A stretch of 64,000 nucleotides of DNA. Source: Candidatus Cacconaster stercorequi (lineage in GTDB: Bacteria > Bacillota > Clostridia > Oscillospirales > Oscillospiraceae). Numbering within the stretch: position 1 is the stretch's first letter; every line of letters begins with the position of its first letter. Below the pieces are notes generated by a model. That model worked only from the letters and a program-made list of their open reading frames with translations, made no database searches and was not told where the DNA came from. Where the stretch lies: the NCBI GenBank assembly GCA_018064925.1, contig JAGHUH010000025.1, positions 1-64,000 on the forward strand. Reading direction: 5' to 3'. Below, in pieces: positions 34,030-42,533 of the stretch. The position numbers and the translations under genes were made by a program.

Positions 34030-34319
34030 GGGCGAAAAAAACGCCCTCCGTCTGAACAGACAGAGGGCGACAATATCGCGGTACCACCTCATATTCACCG
34101 CTGCCTCACGGCAAACGGTCTCATCGGGTACATTTATACCCTATCGCTGTAACGGGCGCACCCGACACATTCCTACACAGTACCCTGCGGCACATTCAGA
34201 AGGCAGCTCCGGGAGGTATTCGCACCATCGTCCCTCTCCCCCTTACACCCACCGGGGGCTCTCTTTGCAGGAAACTGACACTGCTACTTATTCCCTTCAA
34301 CGCTATATCATATGCAATT
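34030..34319 (-). promoter_or_regulatory. Tyrosine T-box riboswitch leader of tyrS
   Basis: The minus-strand leader carries the conserved T-box AGGTGGTACCGCG at 34089-34077. This is followed by a terminator whose stem (about 34042-34054 with 34057-34069) leads into seven T (34041-34035). In stem I the specifier region reads G-A-A-T-A-C-C near 34222, putting a UAC tyrosine codon in the loop. Uncharged tRNA-Tyr would pair with specifier and T-box, favour the antiterminator and allow tyrS transcription. Confidence 0.93.
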
Positions 34320-34325
34320 AAAGTT

Positions 34326-34354
34326 ATTATAATCGCAATGGCAAAGCTTGTCAA
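34326..34354 (-). promoter_or_regulatory. Consensus SigA promoter of the tyrS leader
   Basis: Minus strand TTGACA (34354-34349), 17-base spacer, TATAAT (34331-34326): both boxes are perfect. Transcription would begin near 34319. The -35 box touches the end of recN, and no recN terminator is evident. Confidence 0.9.
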
Positions 34355-34357
34355 CAA

Positions 34358-36031
34358 TTACGCCAGCGTTTTTTTGAAACGCTCCGCTTCGCACAACAGT
34401 TCTTCCGCACCGGAAAGAATGGTAGCAGACACATGGCTGCCGCCGGTCAGACGGGCCAACTCTCGCTGTCGCTGTTCGCGGCTCAACCGCTGCACATGGG
34501 TATAGGTACGGCCGTTGGACTCGCATTTTTCCACTGAAAAATGGTTGTCCGCCATGGCAGCCAACTGTGGTAGGTGGGTCACGCACAGCACCTGCTTATG
34601 CCGGCTGATGCGCGCCATCTTCTCGGCCACTTTCTGTGCCGCACGACCGGATACGCCGGTGTCCACCTCGTCAAACACCATGGTGTTCACATGATCCTGC
34701 TCGGATAAAACATTTTTCATGGCCAGCATGATGCGGGCCAACTCACCGCCGGAGGCAATCTTGTGGATCGGCTTAAGTTCCTCGCCCAGATTGGCCGACA
34801 TCAGAAATCGTACCCGATCCATGCCATTAGCGTCCAACGGCTTTTCCTCAAAATCAACTGCAAAGCGAATTTTGCCCATGTCCAATTGGCACAGCTCGTC
34901 TAATATCTGCTTTTCCAGCTCCACGGCGGTATTTTTGCGAGCCTCTGACAGTTTCTTCGCCGCTGCTACGGCAGCTTTTTCCGCTGCACCGCGCTGCTTT
35001 TCCAGCCGAATCAGCGTATCATCCGCGTACTCGATGGCATCCAACTCCTTGCGGCATTTTTCAAGGTACGCCAACATCTCCTCCACGGTTGGGCCGTATT
35101 TCTTTTTCAGGCGGTAGAGTTGATCCAATCGGCTCTCCAGATCGTCCAGCTCATTTGGCGAAAAGTCAAACGCGTCTTGCTTATCCCGCAGGGTGTCCGT
35201 CAGGTCATATACCTCGCTGTAAGACTCCGAAAGACGCTCGTAAAGTACCGCAAAGCTGTCGTCCAGATTGCGCACCGCACCGATGGCGTCCCTCGCCTGG
35301 CGCAGACGACTCAAAGCCCCCTCACCTTCGTCATCACCGCCCAGGCAATAGGATGCCTCCGACACCGCTGACATAAACTTTTCGCTGTTGCGCAACAAAT
35401 TGCGCCGGCCAAGGAGTTCTTCTTCCTCGCCTGTCTTCAGCTTTGCGCGCTCCAATTCTTCAATCTGATAGCGCAGCGTATCTACACGCCGCGCTTTTTC
35501 CGCTTCATCCATTTGCAAGGAGCGGATTTTATGATCAATATCTGTTAAGTGATTATACTTGTCAGCATAATCATCCAGAAGGTTTTGTACTTTTCCGAAG
35601 CTGTCCAGATAATATCCGTGCTGTTCTTCATCTAAAAGCTGCTGTCCATCATGCTGACCGTGGATATGCAGCAGGCGATTGCCCAATGCACGCAATTGAG
35701 TCACCGTTACAGGGCGCCCATTGACCCGGCATACATTCTTGCCGTCAGCTTGAATTTCACGCTGCAGCAACAGTTCATCGGATGCTTCTATCCCCAAATC
35801 CTCACCGAGCGCGGTAGGAATCCCAACGAAGCACGCGCTGACAAATGCCTTGTCCGCTCCGGTACGGATCAAATCGCGGGATGTCCGCTGCCCCAGCACA
35901 GCGCTCATGGAATCGATTACGATGGATTTACCGGCGCCGGTCTCACCGGTCAGGGCATTAAAACCCGGCTCAAACTCGATGTCCGCCTGCTCGATAATGG
36001 CAATATTCTCAATATGCAGCACCTGCAGCAT
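34358..36031 (-). CDS. recN: DNA repair protein RecN
   Basis: 557 residues. SMC-like ATPase with Walker A G-E-T-G-A-G-K-S near 30-37, long central coiled coil (about 150-370), and the C-terminal signature S-G-G-E-L-A-R-I-M-L-A with Walker B M-V-F-D-E-V-D-T-G-V. RecN holds broken DNA ends together in double-strand break repair. It closes the series tlyA-nadK-argR-recN. In Bacillus spoIVB and spo0A follow recN, but here tyrS does. Confidence 0.97.
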   Translation of the reverse strand: MLQVLHIENIAIIEQADIEFEPGFNALTGETGAGKSIVIDSMSAVLGQRTSRDLIRTGADKAFVSACFVGIPTALGEDLGIEASDELLLQREIQADGKNVCRVNGRPVTVTQLRALGNRLLHIHGQHDGQQLLDEEQHGYYLDSFGKVQNLLDDYADKYNHLTDIDHKIRSLQMDEAEKARRVDTLRYQIEELERAKLKTGEEEELLGRRNLLRNSEKFMSAVSEASYCLGGDDEGEGALSRLRQARDAIGAVRNLDDSFAVLYERLSESYSEVYDLTDTLRDKQDAFDFSPNELDDLESRLDQLYRLKKKYGPTVEEMLAYLEKCRKELDAIEYADDTLIRLEKQRGAAEKAAVAAAKKLSEARKNTAVELEKQILDELCQLDMGKIRFAVDFEEKPLDANGMDRVRFLMSANLGEELKPIHKIASGGELARIMLAMKNVLSEQDHVNTMVFDEVDTGVSGRAAQKVAEKMARISRHKQVLCVTHLPQLAAMADNHFSVEKCESNGRTYTHVQRLSREQRQRELARLTGGSHVSATILSGAEELLCEAERFKKTLA

Positions 36032-36054
36032 CGTGTTCTCCCTCCTGTTCTGTC

Positions 36055-36507
36055 TTAACGCAGCATATCCTTTACTTCGATACAGAAATCTGCGGCACTT
36101 TCAAGATCGCGCATGATCAGCAGCACCGTATCGTCGCCAGCCAGAGAGCCCACCAGATAGGTAATCTCCATGCTGTCGATGGCGGCAGCGGCAGCCGAGG
36201 CCAGGCCGGGCATAGTCTTGATCACAACCAGATTTTGCGCATTGTCCACATGGAGGATACTCTCACGGAAAATGGTGCGCAAGCGATCGGCAAAGTTCAG
36301 TTTTGCCTTGTGCACGGAGACAGCGTAGCGATAGCGTCCCTGACCGACCGGTTCCTTGATCAGATGCAGTTCCTTAATGTCCCGGGAAATGGTAGCCTGC
36401 GTGCTCTTGATGCCTCGCGCCATCAGTCGATCCAGCAGCTGCTCCTGCGTTTCAATGTTTTCCTCACTGATAATCTGCAGCAGTTGACTCTGTCGATCAT
36501 TTTTCAT
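36055..36507 (-). CDS. argR: Arginine repressor ArgR/AhrC
   Basis: 150 residues. The N-terminal winged helix (Q-L-L-Q-I-I...T-Q-E-Q-L-L-D-R-L...Q-A-T-I-S-R-D-I-K) and the C-terminal hexamerisation and arginine-binding domain (G-L-A-S-A-A-A-A-A-I-D, G-S-L-A-G-D-D-T-V-L) are complete. With arginine as corepressor it controls arginine synthesis and breakdown. It overlaps the end of nadK by 11 bases and has GGAGG before ATG 36507. Confidence 0.96.
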   Translation of the reverse strand: MKNDRQSQLLQIISEENIETQEQLLDRLMARGIKSTQATISRDIKELHLIKEPVGQGRYRYAVSVHKAKLNFADRLRTIFRESILHVDNAQNLVVIKTMPGLASAAAAAIDSMEITYLVGSLAGDDTVLLIMRDLESAADFCIEVKDMLR

Positions 36508-37384
36508 GCTTTGCAGCCTCCATTCCCATTTTTTTATCCAGAATTTCGCAGAAACTCTTTTTGGACAGACGCACCAGCTTGGTGGTGTATTCCGAATGCT
36601 TCACCCGTACCTGATCCCCATTCTTCAGAGAGAATGCTTTGCCGCCATCCGAGGACAGATAGACGAATTTCCGGCTGGTGTCTGCCGTTTCCACAGTGAT
36701 CACATGATCTGGGGAAAGCACATAGCAGCTGGAACGGGTTGAATGCGGACAGATGGGTGTCAGCAACAGGTTTTGTGCCGTCGGCTCCACAATGGGGCCG
36801 CCAGCCGCCATGGAATAGCCGGTAGATCCGGTGGGCGTACTGACCACGATGCCATCACCGGTGACTCGGGTCAGTGGTCCTTCTTCCGTAAAGATATTCA
36901 ACCGGACAACTCGGGCAATAGAACCTTTGGAGATGACCGCGTCATTCAGGGCAATGGTGCTGTAAACCGTTCGCTCGTCACGAATCACCTTAACATCCAG
37001 CATCATGCGGGATTCCACGGTAAAATCCCAGTTTTGAAGATCGCGCAGACGATCCAGCTCATTGAGCTCCAATTCAGACATAAAGCCCAGGCTGCCCAGA
37101 TTAATGCCCAGCACCGGCACACTGTGCAATGCCACCGTCCGTGCCAGGTGCAAAATGGTACCGTCTCCGCCAAACGCAATCAGCAGATCGGCACTTTTGA
37201 TCTCCTGTGCCAGTTGGCGAATGGGCACACCAAGCTCATCGTCGTAGCCTTCCCGGTTAAAGGGCAGACAAACTACCGTACGAAAGCCAATGCTCTCCAG
37301 AATTTCTTTTGACCGCTTTGCCACGGTCAGTTCGCTGTCCCGATAAGGATTGGGACAGAGGATTACTTTCTTCATATCCTTCAT
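36497..37384 (-). CDS. nadK: NAD(+) kinase
   Basis: 295 residues. The catalytic G-G-D-G-T lies at 72-76 (A-F-G-G-D-G-T-I-L), followed by L-N-D-A-V-I-S-K-G and G-D-G-I-V-V-S-T-P-T-G-S-T-G-Y-S. It phosphorylates NAD to NADP. A start three codons inside (37375) is possible. The tlyA-nadK-argR-recN order is typical of Clostridia. Confidence 0.96.
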   Translation of the reverse strand: MKDMKKVILCPNPYRDSELTVAKRSKEILESIGFRTVVCLPFNREGYDDELGVPIRQLAQEIKSADLLIAFGGDGTILHLARTVALHSVPVLGINLGSLGFMSELELNELDRLRDLQNWDFTVESRMMLDVKVIRDERTVYSTIALNDAVISKGSIARVVRLNIFTEEGPLTRVTGDGIVVSTPTGSTGYSMAAGGPIVEPTAQNLLLTPICPHSTRSSCYVLSPDHVITVETADTSRKFVYLSSDGGKAFSLKNGDQVRVKHSEYTTKLVRLSKKSFCEILDKKMGMEAAKHEK

Positions 37385-37397
37385 ATCGCTTGCCCTT

Positions 37398-38201
37398 TCA
37401 GTTCTCTAATTTGCAGTGGGATGCCTCTACCACACCGAGCAGATCCAACTCACCATCTGGCTCATCCGATTTGCGCAGATAACCAAGGTATTCGATGTTT
37501 CCCTCAGGGCCGCGAATCGGAGAATATGTAACGCCAAGTACTGTAAAGTGATTATCCTTTGCATGGTGAAGGAAGTTTTCCAGAACTTCCAAGTGGACGG
37601 CGGGATCGCGGACAACGCCTTTCTTGCCGACCTTTTCCTTACCCGCTTCAAACTGTGGCTTAATCAGGCAGGCAATCTCTCCGCCGGGTTTCAGCAGGTT
37701 GTAAAGCGCCGGAAAAATCAATTTCAGGGAGATAAACGACACATCAATGGATGCAAAATCCAGCGCATCCGAAATTTGCTCCTCCGTCAGATAGCGGGCA
37801 TTGGTGCGTTCCAGACATACCACACGCGCGTCATTGCGCAGCTTCCAGTCCAACTGTCCGTACCCCACATCCACGGCATATACCTTTTCAGCGCCGTTTT
37901 GCAGCATACAATCGGTAAATCCGCCAGTAGATGCGCCGATATCGGCACAAACCTTGCCTGAGAGCGAGATCGGCCAAGTCTGCATAGCCTTTTCCAGCTT
38001 CAACCCGCCGCGACTCACATAGCGCAATACATGACCGCGTACCTCGATTTCCGCGTCATTCGCAATAGCGGTACCGGGCTTGTCTACCCGCTGCCCCTTG
38101 ACAAATACATTGCCGCTCATAATCACGGCCTGTGCTTTCTGGCGCGTTTCCAAAAATCCGCGCTCCACCAAAAGCACATCCAGTCTCGTTTTATTGCTCA
38201 C
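37398..38201 (-). CDS. tlyA: TlyA-family rRNA methyltransferase (FtsJ-like)
   Basis: 267 residues from GTG 38201, which has GGAGGAGG six bases upstream and overlaps the dxs stop; the 32 codons further upstream belong to the end of dxs in another frame. An N-terminal S4 domain (R-L-D-V-L-L-V-E-R-G) is followed by a SAM-dependent FtsJ-like domain (A-D-I-G-A-S-T-G-G-F-T-D, about residue 88). Relatives 2'-O-methylate 16S and 23S rRNA. The dxs-tlyA overlap is conserved in Firmicutes. Confidence 0.95.
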   Translation of the reverse strand: MSNKTRLDVLLVERGFLETRQKAQAVIMSGNVFVKGQRVDKPGTAIANDAEIEVRGHVLRYVSRGGLKLEKAMQTWPISLSGKVCADIGASTGGFTDCMLQNGAEKVYAVDVGYGQLDWKLRNDARVVCLERTNARYLTEEQISDALDFASIDVSFISLKLIFPALYNLLKPGGEIACLIKPQFEAGKEKVGKKGVVRDPAVHLEVLENFLHHAKDNHFTVLGVTYSPIRGPEGNIEYLGYLRKSDEPDGELDLLGVVEASHCKLEN

Positions 38202-40041
38202 GCAATACCTCCTCCACGGAACCGGCCACGCCCTCAGCATCCAGACCGATGGCGTGATATAATTGCTCCACCTTGCCCTGATGCGTAAAGGTGTCACCGG
38301 TATTCTTCAAAATCAATCGGACAGTTTTTCCCTGTTGTGCCAACATAGCACCGAGTCGCTGACCTACACAGCCGGTATTCACACAATCCTCCAAAACCAG
38401 AAGAATCTCGGTATCTTCCAGCATTTGACACACAACTTCCGCTGACAGCGGTGCAATCTGATTCAGTTTTACCACACGCGCCTCAATGCCACGCTGTGAC
38501 AGGAGTTCCGCCGCCGCTATGGCCTGATTGATCAGGATACCATATGAAACGATGGTGCAATCGCCGCCCTGCCGCAGCTCGGTGTAGATTTCTCTGCCGC
38601 AGCAGCCCTGATACGCACCCTCACCGCCTCTGGGGTAGCGGACGGCAATCGGTCCGGTGACCTCCTGTATGGCATATTGCAACATTTTTCGCAGCTCCTC
38701 AAAGCTCGCCGGGCTCAGAACCGTCATTCCCGGTACTGTTGAGAGATACTGCACATCAAAACAGCCGTGGTGAGTTTCGCCATCAGCGCCCACCAAACCG
38801 GAACGATCCACCGCCAAAACCACATGAAGGCCATCCAACGCCACGTCGTGCAGCATCATGTCAAATCCGCGCTGCAGAAAGCTGGAATACACCGCAAAAA
38901 CAGGTAGCATGCCCTGTTTTGCCATGCCCGCCGCCATAGCTACAGCGTGTCCCTCAGCGATACCCACATCGAAAAAGCGTTTTGGAAACTGCCGGGCAAA
39001 GCCTGTCAATCCTGTGCCGTCCTCCATGGCCGCTGTAATGGCACAAATCTTGTCACTTCTTTCCGCCAGATGAGTCAGTTCCTGACCAAATACCTGCGAA
39101 AAAGATGGGGAACCGCTCTGCGTCTTACCGGTTGCCGGATCAAACGGTGCAATGCCGTGAAATCTTCCCGGCTCGTCCTCCGCGAACGGATATCCTTTTC
39201 CCTTCATCGTCTGCACATGAATCACAACGGGACAGCGCAGCTCCTTGGCCCAGGTCAGCATTTGCGTCAGCTTTTCCACATCGTGTCCGTCAACAGGACC
39301 CATATAGGTAAAACCCATACTCTCGAACATGGTGCTATCCGGGAACACAGAGTTTTTCAAAATGGTCTTCATATCATGACTGGTTTCGTAGATCTTCTGA
39401 CCGACGCGACTGCCATCCAATGCCTGCCGATACCATTTTTTGAACTGATAATACCGCGGTCTTTCCCGAAGCCGTGCCAGATGGCGGGACATACCGCCCA
39501 CATTGGGATTAATGGACATCCCGTTATCGTTCAGTATCACGATCAGCGGTTCTTGGGATTCGCCGGCGTTGTTCAGTCCCTCAAAGCTGAGGCCGCCACC
39601 CATTGCGCCATCACCAATCAACGCCAACACATTATAATCCTTGTGCTGTAAAGTCCTTGCCCTTGCCATACCAAGTGCCACAGAAACAGAGTTTGAAGCG
39701 TGGCCGCCGATAAAAGCATCATGTTGGCTTTCGTACGGTTTCGGAAAACCGGACAGGCCTTCAAACTGACGCAGGGTAGAGAACAGCTCCCGCCTGCCGG
39801 TCAGTGCTTTGTGAACATAGCATTGGTGTCCCACATCGAATACCAGGCGGTCTTTTCCCGTGTCAAATACCCGATGGATTGCTACAGTCAATTCAACAGT
39901 GCCCAGATTGGATGCCAGATGACCACCTGTTTTGGATACCTGCTCCACAAGGAACTGCCGCAGCTCGTTGCAGAGCTGATGTACTTCATCTTCACGCAGT
40001 CCCTTCACATCCTGGGGACTGTTGATTTTTTCCAGTATCAA
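38191..40041 (-). CDS. dxs: 1-deoxy-D-xylulose-5-phosphate synthase
   Basis: 616 residues. The thiamine-diphosphate motif G-D-G-A-M-G-G-G...N is near 150-180, and the pyrimidine-binding region D-V-G-I-A-E-G-H-A near 365 is followed by D-R-S-G-L-V-G-A-D-G-E-T-H. It makes DXP from pyruvate and glyceraldehyde-3-phosphate, the first step of the MEP isoprenoid pathway. The start is TTG 40041, nine bases after GAGAGG. It lies 16 bases after oapA and shares a locus with ispA, the prenyl chain synthase. Confidence 0.97.
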   Translation of the reverse strand: MILEKINSPQDVKGLREDEVHQLCNELRQFLVEQVSKTGGHLASNLGTVELTVAIHRVFDTGKDRLVFDVGHQCYVHKALTGRRELFSTLRQFEGLSGFPKPYESQHDAFIGGHASNSVSVALGMARARTLQHKDYNVLALIGDGAMGGGLSFEGLNNAGESQEPLIVILNDNGMSINPNVGGMSRHLARLRERPRYYQFKKWYRQALDGSRVGQKIYETSHDMKTILKNSVFPDSTMFESMGFTYMGPVDGHDVEKLTQMLTWAKELRCPVVIHVQTMKGKGYPFAEDEPGRFHGIAPFDPATGKTQSGSPSFSQVFGQELTHLAERSDKICAITAAMEDGTGLTGFARQFPKRFFDVGIAEGHAVAMAAGMAKQGMLPVFAVYSSFLQRGFDMMLHDVALDGLHVVLAVDRSGLVGADGETHHGCFDVQYLSTVPGMTVLSPASFEELRKMLQYAIQEVTGPIAVRYPRGGEGAYQGCCGREIYTELRQGGDCTIVSYGILINQAIAAAELLSQRGIEARVVKLNQIAPLSAEVVCQMLEDTEILLVLEDCVNTGCVGQRLGAMLAQQGKTVRLILKNTGDTFTHQGKVEQLYHAIGLDAEGVAGSVEEVLREQ

Positions 40042-40057
40042 ATATAATCGCCTCTCT

Positions 40058-40603
40058 TCAGCGGAAAAGGTGCAGCGTATGCATGATACGCGCTACCCGA
40101 TACACCACATTGGTGCAATCGTTGATTGCTACCGTTTTGCCAAGCGCTTTGCCGCCGATGGTCAGGCCGGAGATCAAAGCGGTAACACCAATGGAAATCA
40201 GTATATTGGTGGTGTTAAAGCTGCGCTGCAGCTGCAATACAATGACAGCCGCGGTAGAACCGCTGACGATGCCGCAGATATCCCCCACCACATCATTGCA
40301 AAACGAACTGACCTCGTTGGCACGGCTCAAAAGGTGCACAGCTTCCCTGCCTCCCTTTTCTTTGTGTGCCGCCATGGAGTGAAATGGCCGCGGATCGGCA
40401 GCAGTAACCGCCACGCCAACCATATCAAATGCAATACCCAAGCCGATGAATACCGCCAGCACAATGACGGCGATCACACAGCCGGAGCCCTCCAGCGCTG
40501 TGGAGGAAAAGAAACTCAACACGGCGGACAGCACCACCGCCAACACGAATACCTTCAGCGGCCAACTGCTTTTCTTTTTCTTTCGTTTGTCCTTATCGCG
40601 CAA
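40058..40603 (-). CDS. oapA: OLE-associated protein OapA
   Basis: 181 residues. A basic start (R-D-K-D-K-R-K-K-K-K) is followed by four hydrophobic segments (about 16-35, 41-70, 105-125 and 132-152). Between the second and third is the conserved-looking stretch F-D-M-V-G-V-A-V-T-A-A-D-P-R-P-F-H. This layout fits OapA, the ~21-kDa membrane protein that binds OLE RNA and brings it to the membrane. The match is by context, topology and motif recall. The start is TTG 40603, eight bases after GGAG. It lies 27 bases downstream of the OLE RNA 3' helix and 16 bases before dxs, exactly where OapA genes occur. Confidence 0.85.
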   Translation of the reverse strand: MRDKDKRKKKKSSWPLKVFVLAVVLSAVLSFFSSTALEGSGCVIAVIVLAVFIGLGIAFDMVGVAVTAADPRPFHSMAAHKEKGGREAVHLLSRANEVSSFCNDVVGDICGIVSGSTAAVIVLQLQRSFNTTNILISIGVTALISGLTIGGKALGKTVAINDCTNVVYRVARIMHTLHLFR

Positions 40604-40630
40604 GGTCGGATCTCCTTTATTTCATAAAAA

Positions 40631-41287
40631 AATACTGAACAGGGCAGCTTCGGAGGTAAATCTTACGGCTTAGGTACGGGTTGGATTTCCCCATGACACA
40701 CCTCTCGTTGCCGATCAGGCGGTTTCCCTTTCAGTGCCATGCCATGGAGTTGCCCTTGTCATGGTACCCGACTGCCACTTAGTCCGCACTGCAATCCCAC
40801 CGATGCCCCTAAAAGGACAGCCTAGGTGATTTCCACTGCAGTCAAACCGTCTCTTATCCTCTTTTGCAGCCACGGTTTCAAGGGAATAGCGCTGCGGCCC
40901 TGGCCGGGGCCCTCACGCATCAGCTCCCCTATTCGCCGTACCCACGCAAGGCAGGCTACTCTGCACACAGCGTTAGGGCGGCATAGCCGCTTTAGCACCG
41001 CAATGCAGGTTTATAGCATCTGCTTCGTACATGAGTCGCTTACCACAAAGGGAGTACGCTCATGCACAACAGCAGGTCTCCACGAAAGCAGGGTCGGGTC
41101 CTCCATGCCATTGGAAGGCGCCCTGAATTCGCAGGTGCGGCAAGCCGCACCTCCCTCCAGCACCCACCCCAAACTGGGCGTAAGAAGCAGGCACCAGAGG
41201 TTTCACAGTTGTGCCCTTTAAGGGATTTTTAGGCCCCTCTTAGGAGACGGCAGATCTGACTAGGATACTGCGCCGCTGTTCAGTATT
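40631..41287 (-). ncRNA. ole: OLE RNA (ornate, large, extremophilic RNA)
   Basis: This 657-base minus-strand region has no plausible protein but strong structure. Its two ends form a perfect 12-bp helix (41287-41276 with 40642-40631). Internal hairpins include a 9-bp stem with a two-base loop (41133-41152) and GC-rich stems near 40895-40915 and 40977-40992. It is far more GC-rich than true intergenic DNA here. Size (OLE is about 610 nt), location between ispA and dxs, and the adjacent oapA gene are the defining features of OLE loci. OLE RNA forms a membrane complex with Oap proteins and is tied to stress responses such as cold, alcohol and Mg2+ in Bacillus halodurans. A T-rich run after the 3' helix (40630-40624) may end the RNA. 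Confidence 0.85.
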
Positions 41288-41291
41288 GTAT

Positions 41292-41320
41292 ATCTTACCA
41301 CATCTTTTCCCGTTTTACAA
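41292..41320 (-). promoter_or_regulatory. Dedicated promoter of the OLE RNA
   Basis: Minus strand TTGTAA (41320-41315), 17-base spacer, TAAGAT (41297-41292). The predicted start, about 41285, falls on the first bases of the terminal helix of the RNA. Confidence 0.65.
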
Positions 41321-41389
41321 CCGGTATATACAAGATATTCCGTATATACAGCTTATAACCTGTTTCGATGAATATTCGATTTTGCACAG

Positions 41390-41426
41390 AAAAAAGGGTC
41401 TCTGTTCCAAAAAACAGCGACCCTTT
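41390..41426 (-). terminator. Terminator after ispA
   Basis: A 14-base stem with one mismatch around a T-rich loop is followed on the minus strand by TTTTTT (41396-41390 region). It ends the operon through ispA before the OLE RNA. Confidence 0.8.
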
Positions 41427-41428
41427 GT

Positions 41429-42298
41429 TTACTTAATCCGGCCAACCATCCGGTCAGCGAGTTCCCACAAAAAGTCACGATCCGGCCAGTTGCCAACCGC
41501 GGCCTTTGCCCTGTCCGTGCACTCCTGCACCGCCTTTGCGCATCCATCCAGTCCCTTTACATCCACGAAGGTGATCTTACCTTCCTCTTTATCCGAGCCG
41601 ATGGGCTTGCCGAACACGGTTTCATCCCCCACCACATCCAGCATATCATCGCGGATCTGGAACGCCAGACCAAGCTGATCAGCATATTCAATGGCCTGTG
41701 CACGCATGATGCCGTTCATTTTAGAGGCCACGCAGCCAAGTTCCACCGCACCGGAGATCATCACACCGGTTTTCAGCCGGTTCAGCTCCGTCAGGCCGGC
41801 TTCATTCCTCACATCGCACACCGTATCAAGCACCTGTCCGGCCACCATGCCATCGGCACCGCAGGCACGCGCCAAGACCTGAATGGCCTCCACACGGCTT
41901 TCGGCAGACATCATGGGAGCAGTGGCGATCAGTCGAAATGCCTCCGGCTGCAGCGCATCACCGGCCAGCACAGCCAGCGTTTCGCCGTAGACCTTATGGT
42001 TGGTAGGTTTCCCGCGGCGCAGATCATCATCGTCCATGCAGGGCAGATCATCATGAATCAAGCTGTAATTGTGCACCAGCTCCAATGCACAGGCGTAGGG
42101 CAGTGCCAGATGCCAGTCGATGCCGCCCAGACGGGCAAACTCCAGTGTCAGCACCGGACGAATTCGTTTTCCGCCGGCCAGAACGCTGTAACGCATGGCC
42201 TCATACAGTTTGCTATACGGCTTGTCCCCAATGAACAGGTTGTTCAGATATGCTTCAATGGCCGCCTGATAGGCAGCGTACTGCTCTTTATAGTTCAT
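41429..42298 (-). CDS. ispA: Polyprenyl (farnesyl/geranylgeranyl) diphosphate synthase
   Basis: 289 residues. First aspartate-rich motif D-D-L-P-C-M-D-D-D-D-L-R-R-G at about 83-96, G-K-R-I-R-P substrate motif near 44, and the second motif Q-I-R-D-D-M-L-D near 219. It condenses IPP with allylic diphosphates to C15 or C20 chains for quinones and undecaprenyl precursors. It lies one base after the xseB stop, and a terminator follows. Confidence 0.95.
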   Translation of the reverse strand: MNYKEQYAAYQAAIEAYLNNLFIGDKPYSKLYEAMRYSVLAGGKRIRPVLTLEFARLGGIDWHLALPYACALELVHNYSLIHDDLPCMDDDDLRRGKPTNHKVYGETLAVLAGDALQPEAFRLIATAPMMSAESRVEAIQVLARACGADGMVAGQVLDTVCDVRNEAGLTELNRLKTGVMISGAVELGCVASKMNGIMRAQAIEYADQLGLAFQIRDDMLDVVGDETVFGKPIGSDKEEGKITFVDVKGLDGCAKAVQECTDRAKAAVGNWPDRDFLWELADRMVGRIK

Positions 42299-42299
42299 G

Positions 42300-42530
42300 T
42301 TATTCCTCCGTCAAAAAATCGCTTTCAATAGGGGCACCGTCGGGGCCCTTCATCAGCTTGACCACCTTTTGCTCCGCCTGATCCAACTCTTTGCGGCAGG
42401 CCGCCACCAAAGCGGTGCCCTCTTCAAACAATGCCAGAGAATCGCTTAACTGAGCATCTCCCTTTTCCAAACGCGCCACGATTTCCTCCAGACGCATCAT
42501 ATTTTCCTCAAAGGTCTTTTTTTCTGCCAT
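42300..42530 (-). CDS. xseB: Exodeoxyribonuclease VII small subunit
   Basis: 76 residues, the usual size. The family pattern T-F-E-E-N-M-M-R-L-E-E-I-V-A-R-L-E-K-G-D...L-S-D-S-L-A-L-F-E-E-G is complete. It complexes with XseA to degrade single-stranded DNA. Its ribosome-binding site AAAGGAG lies in the end of xseA. Confidence 0.95.
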   Translation of the reverse strand: MAEKKTFEENMMRLEEIVARLEKGDAQLSDSLALFEEGTALVAACRKELDQAEQKVVKLMKGPDGAPIESDFLTEE

Positions 42531-42533
42531 ACC

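Noticed and set aside
38202..38297. 32-codon N-terminal extension of TlyA
   Set aside because: It is the dxs 3' end read out of frame; GTG 38201 has a strong GGAGGAGG site.
40826..41221. 131-codon open frame on the plus strand
   Set aside because: It lies antisense within the OLE RNA, has no ribosome-binding site and an amino-acid make-up with no recognisable domain; the RNA structure explains the region.
40631..41287. Group II intron, tmRNA or RNase P as the identity of the large RNA
   Set aside because: No intron-encoded protein or domain V-like ending, no tag-peptide or tRNA-like end, and the ispA/oapA-dxs setting points to OLE.
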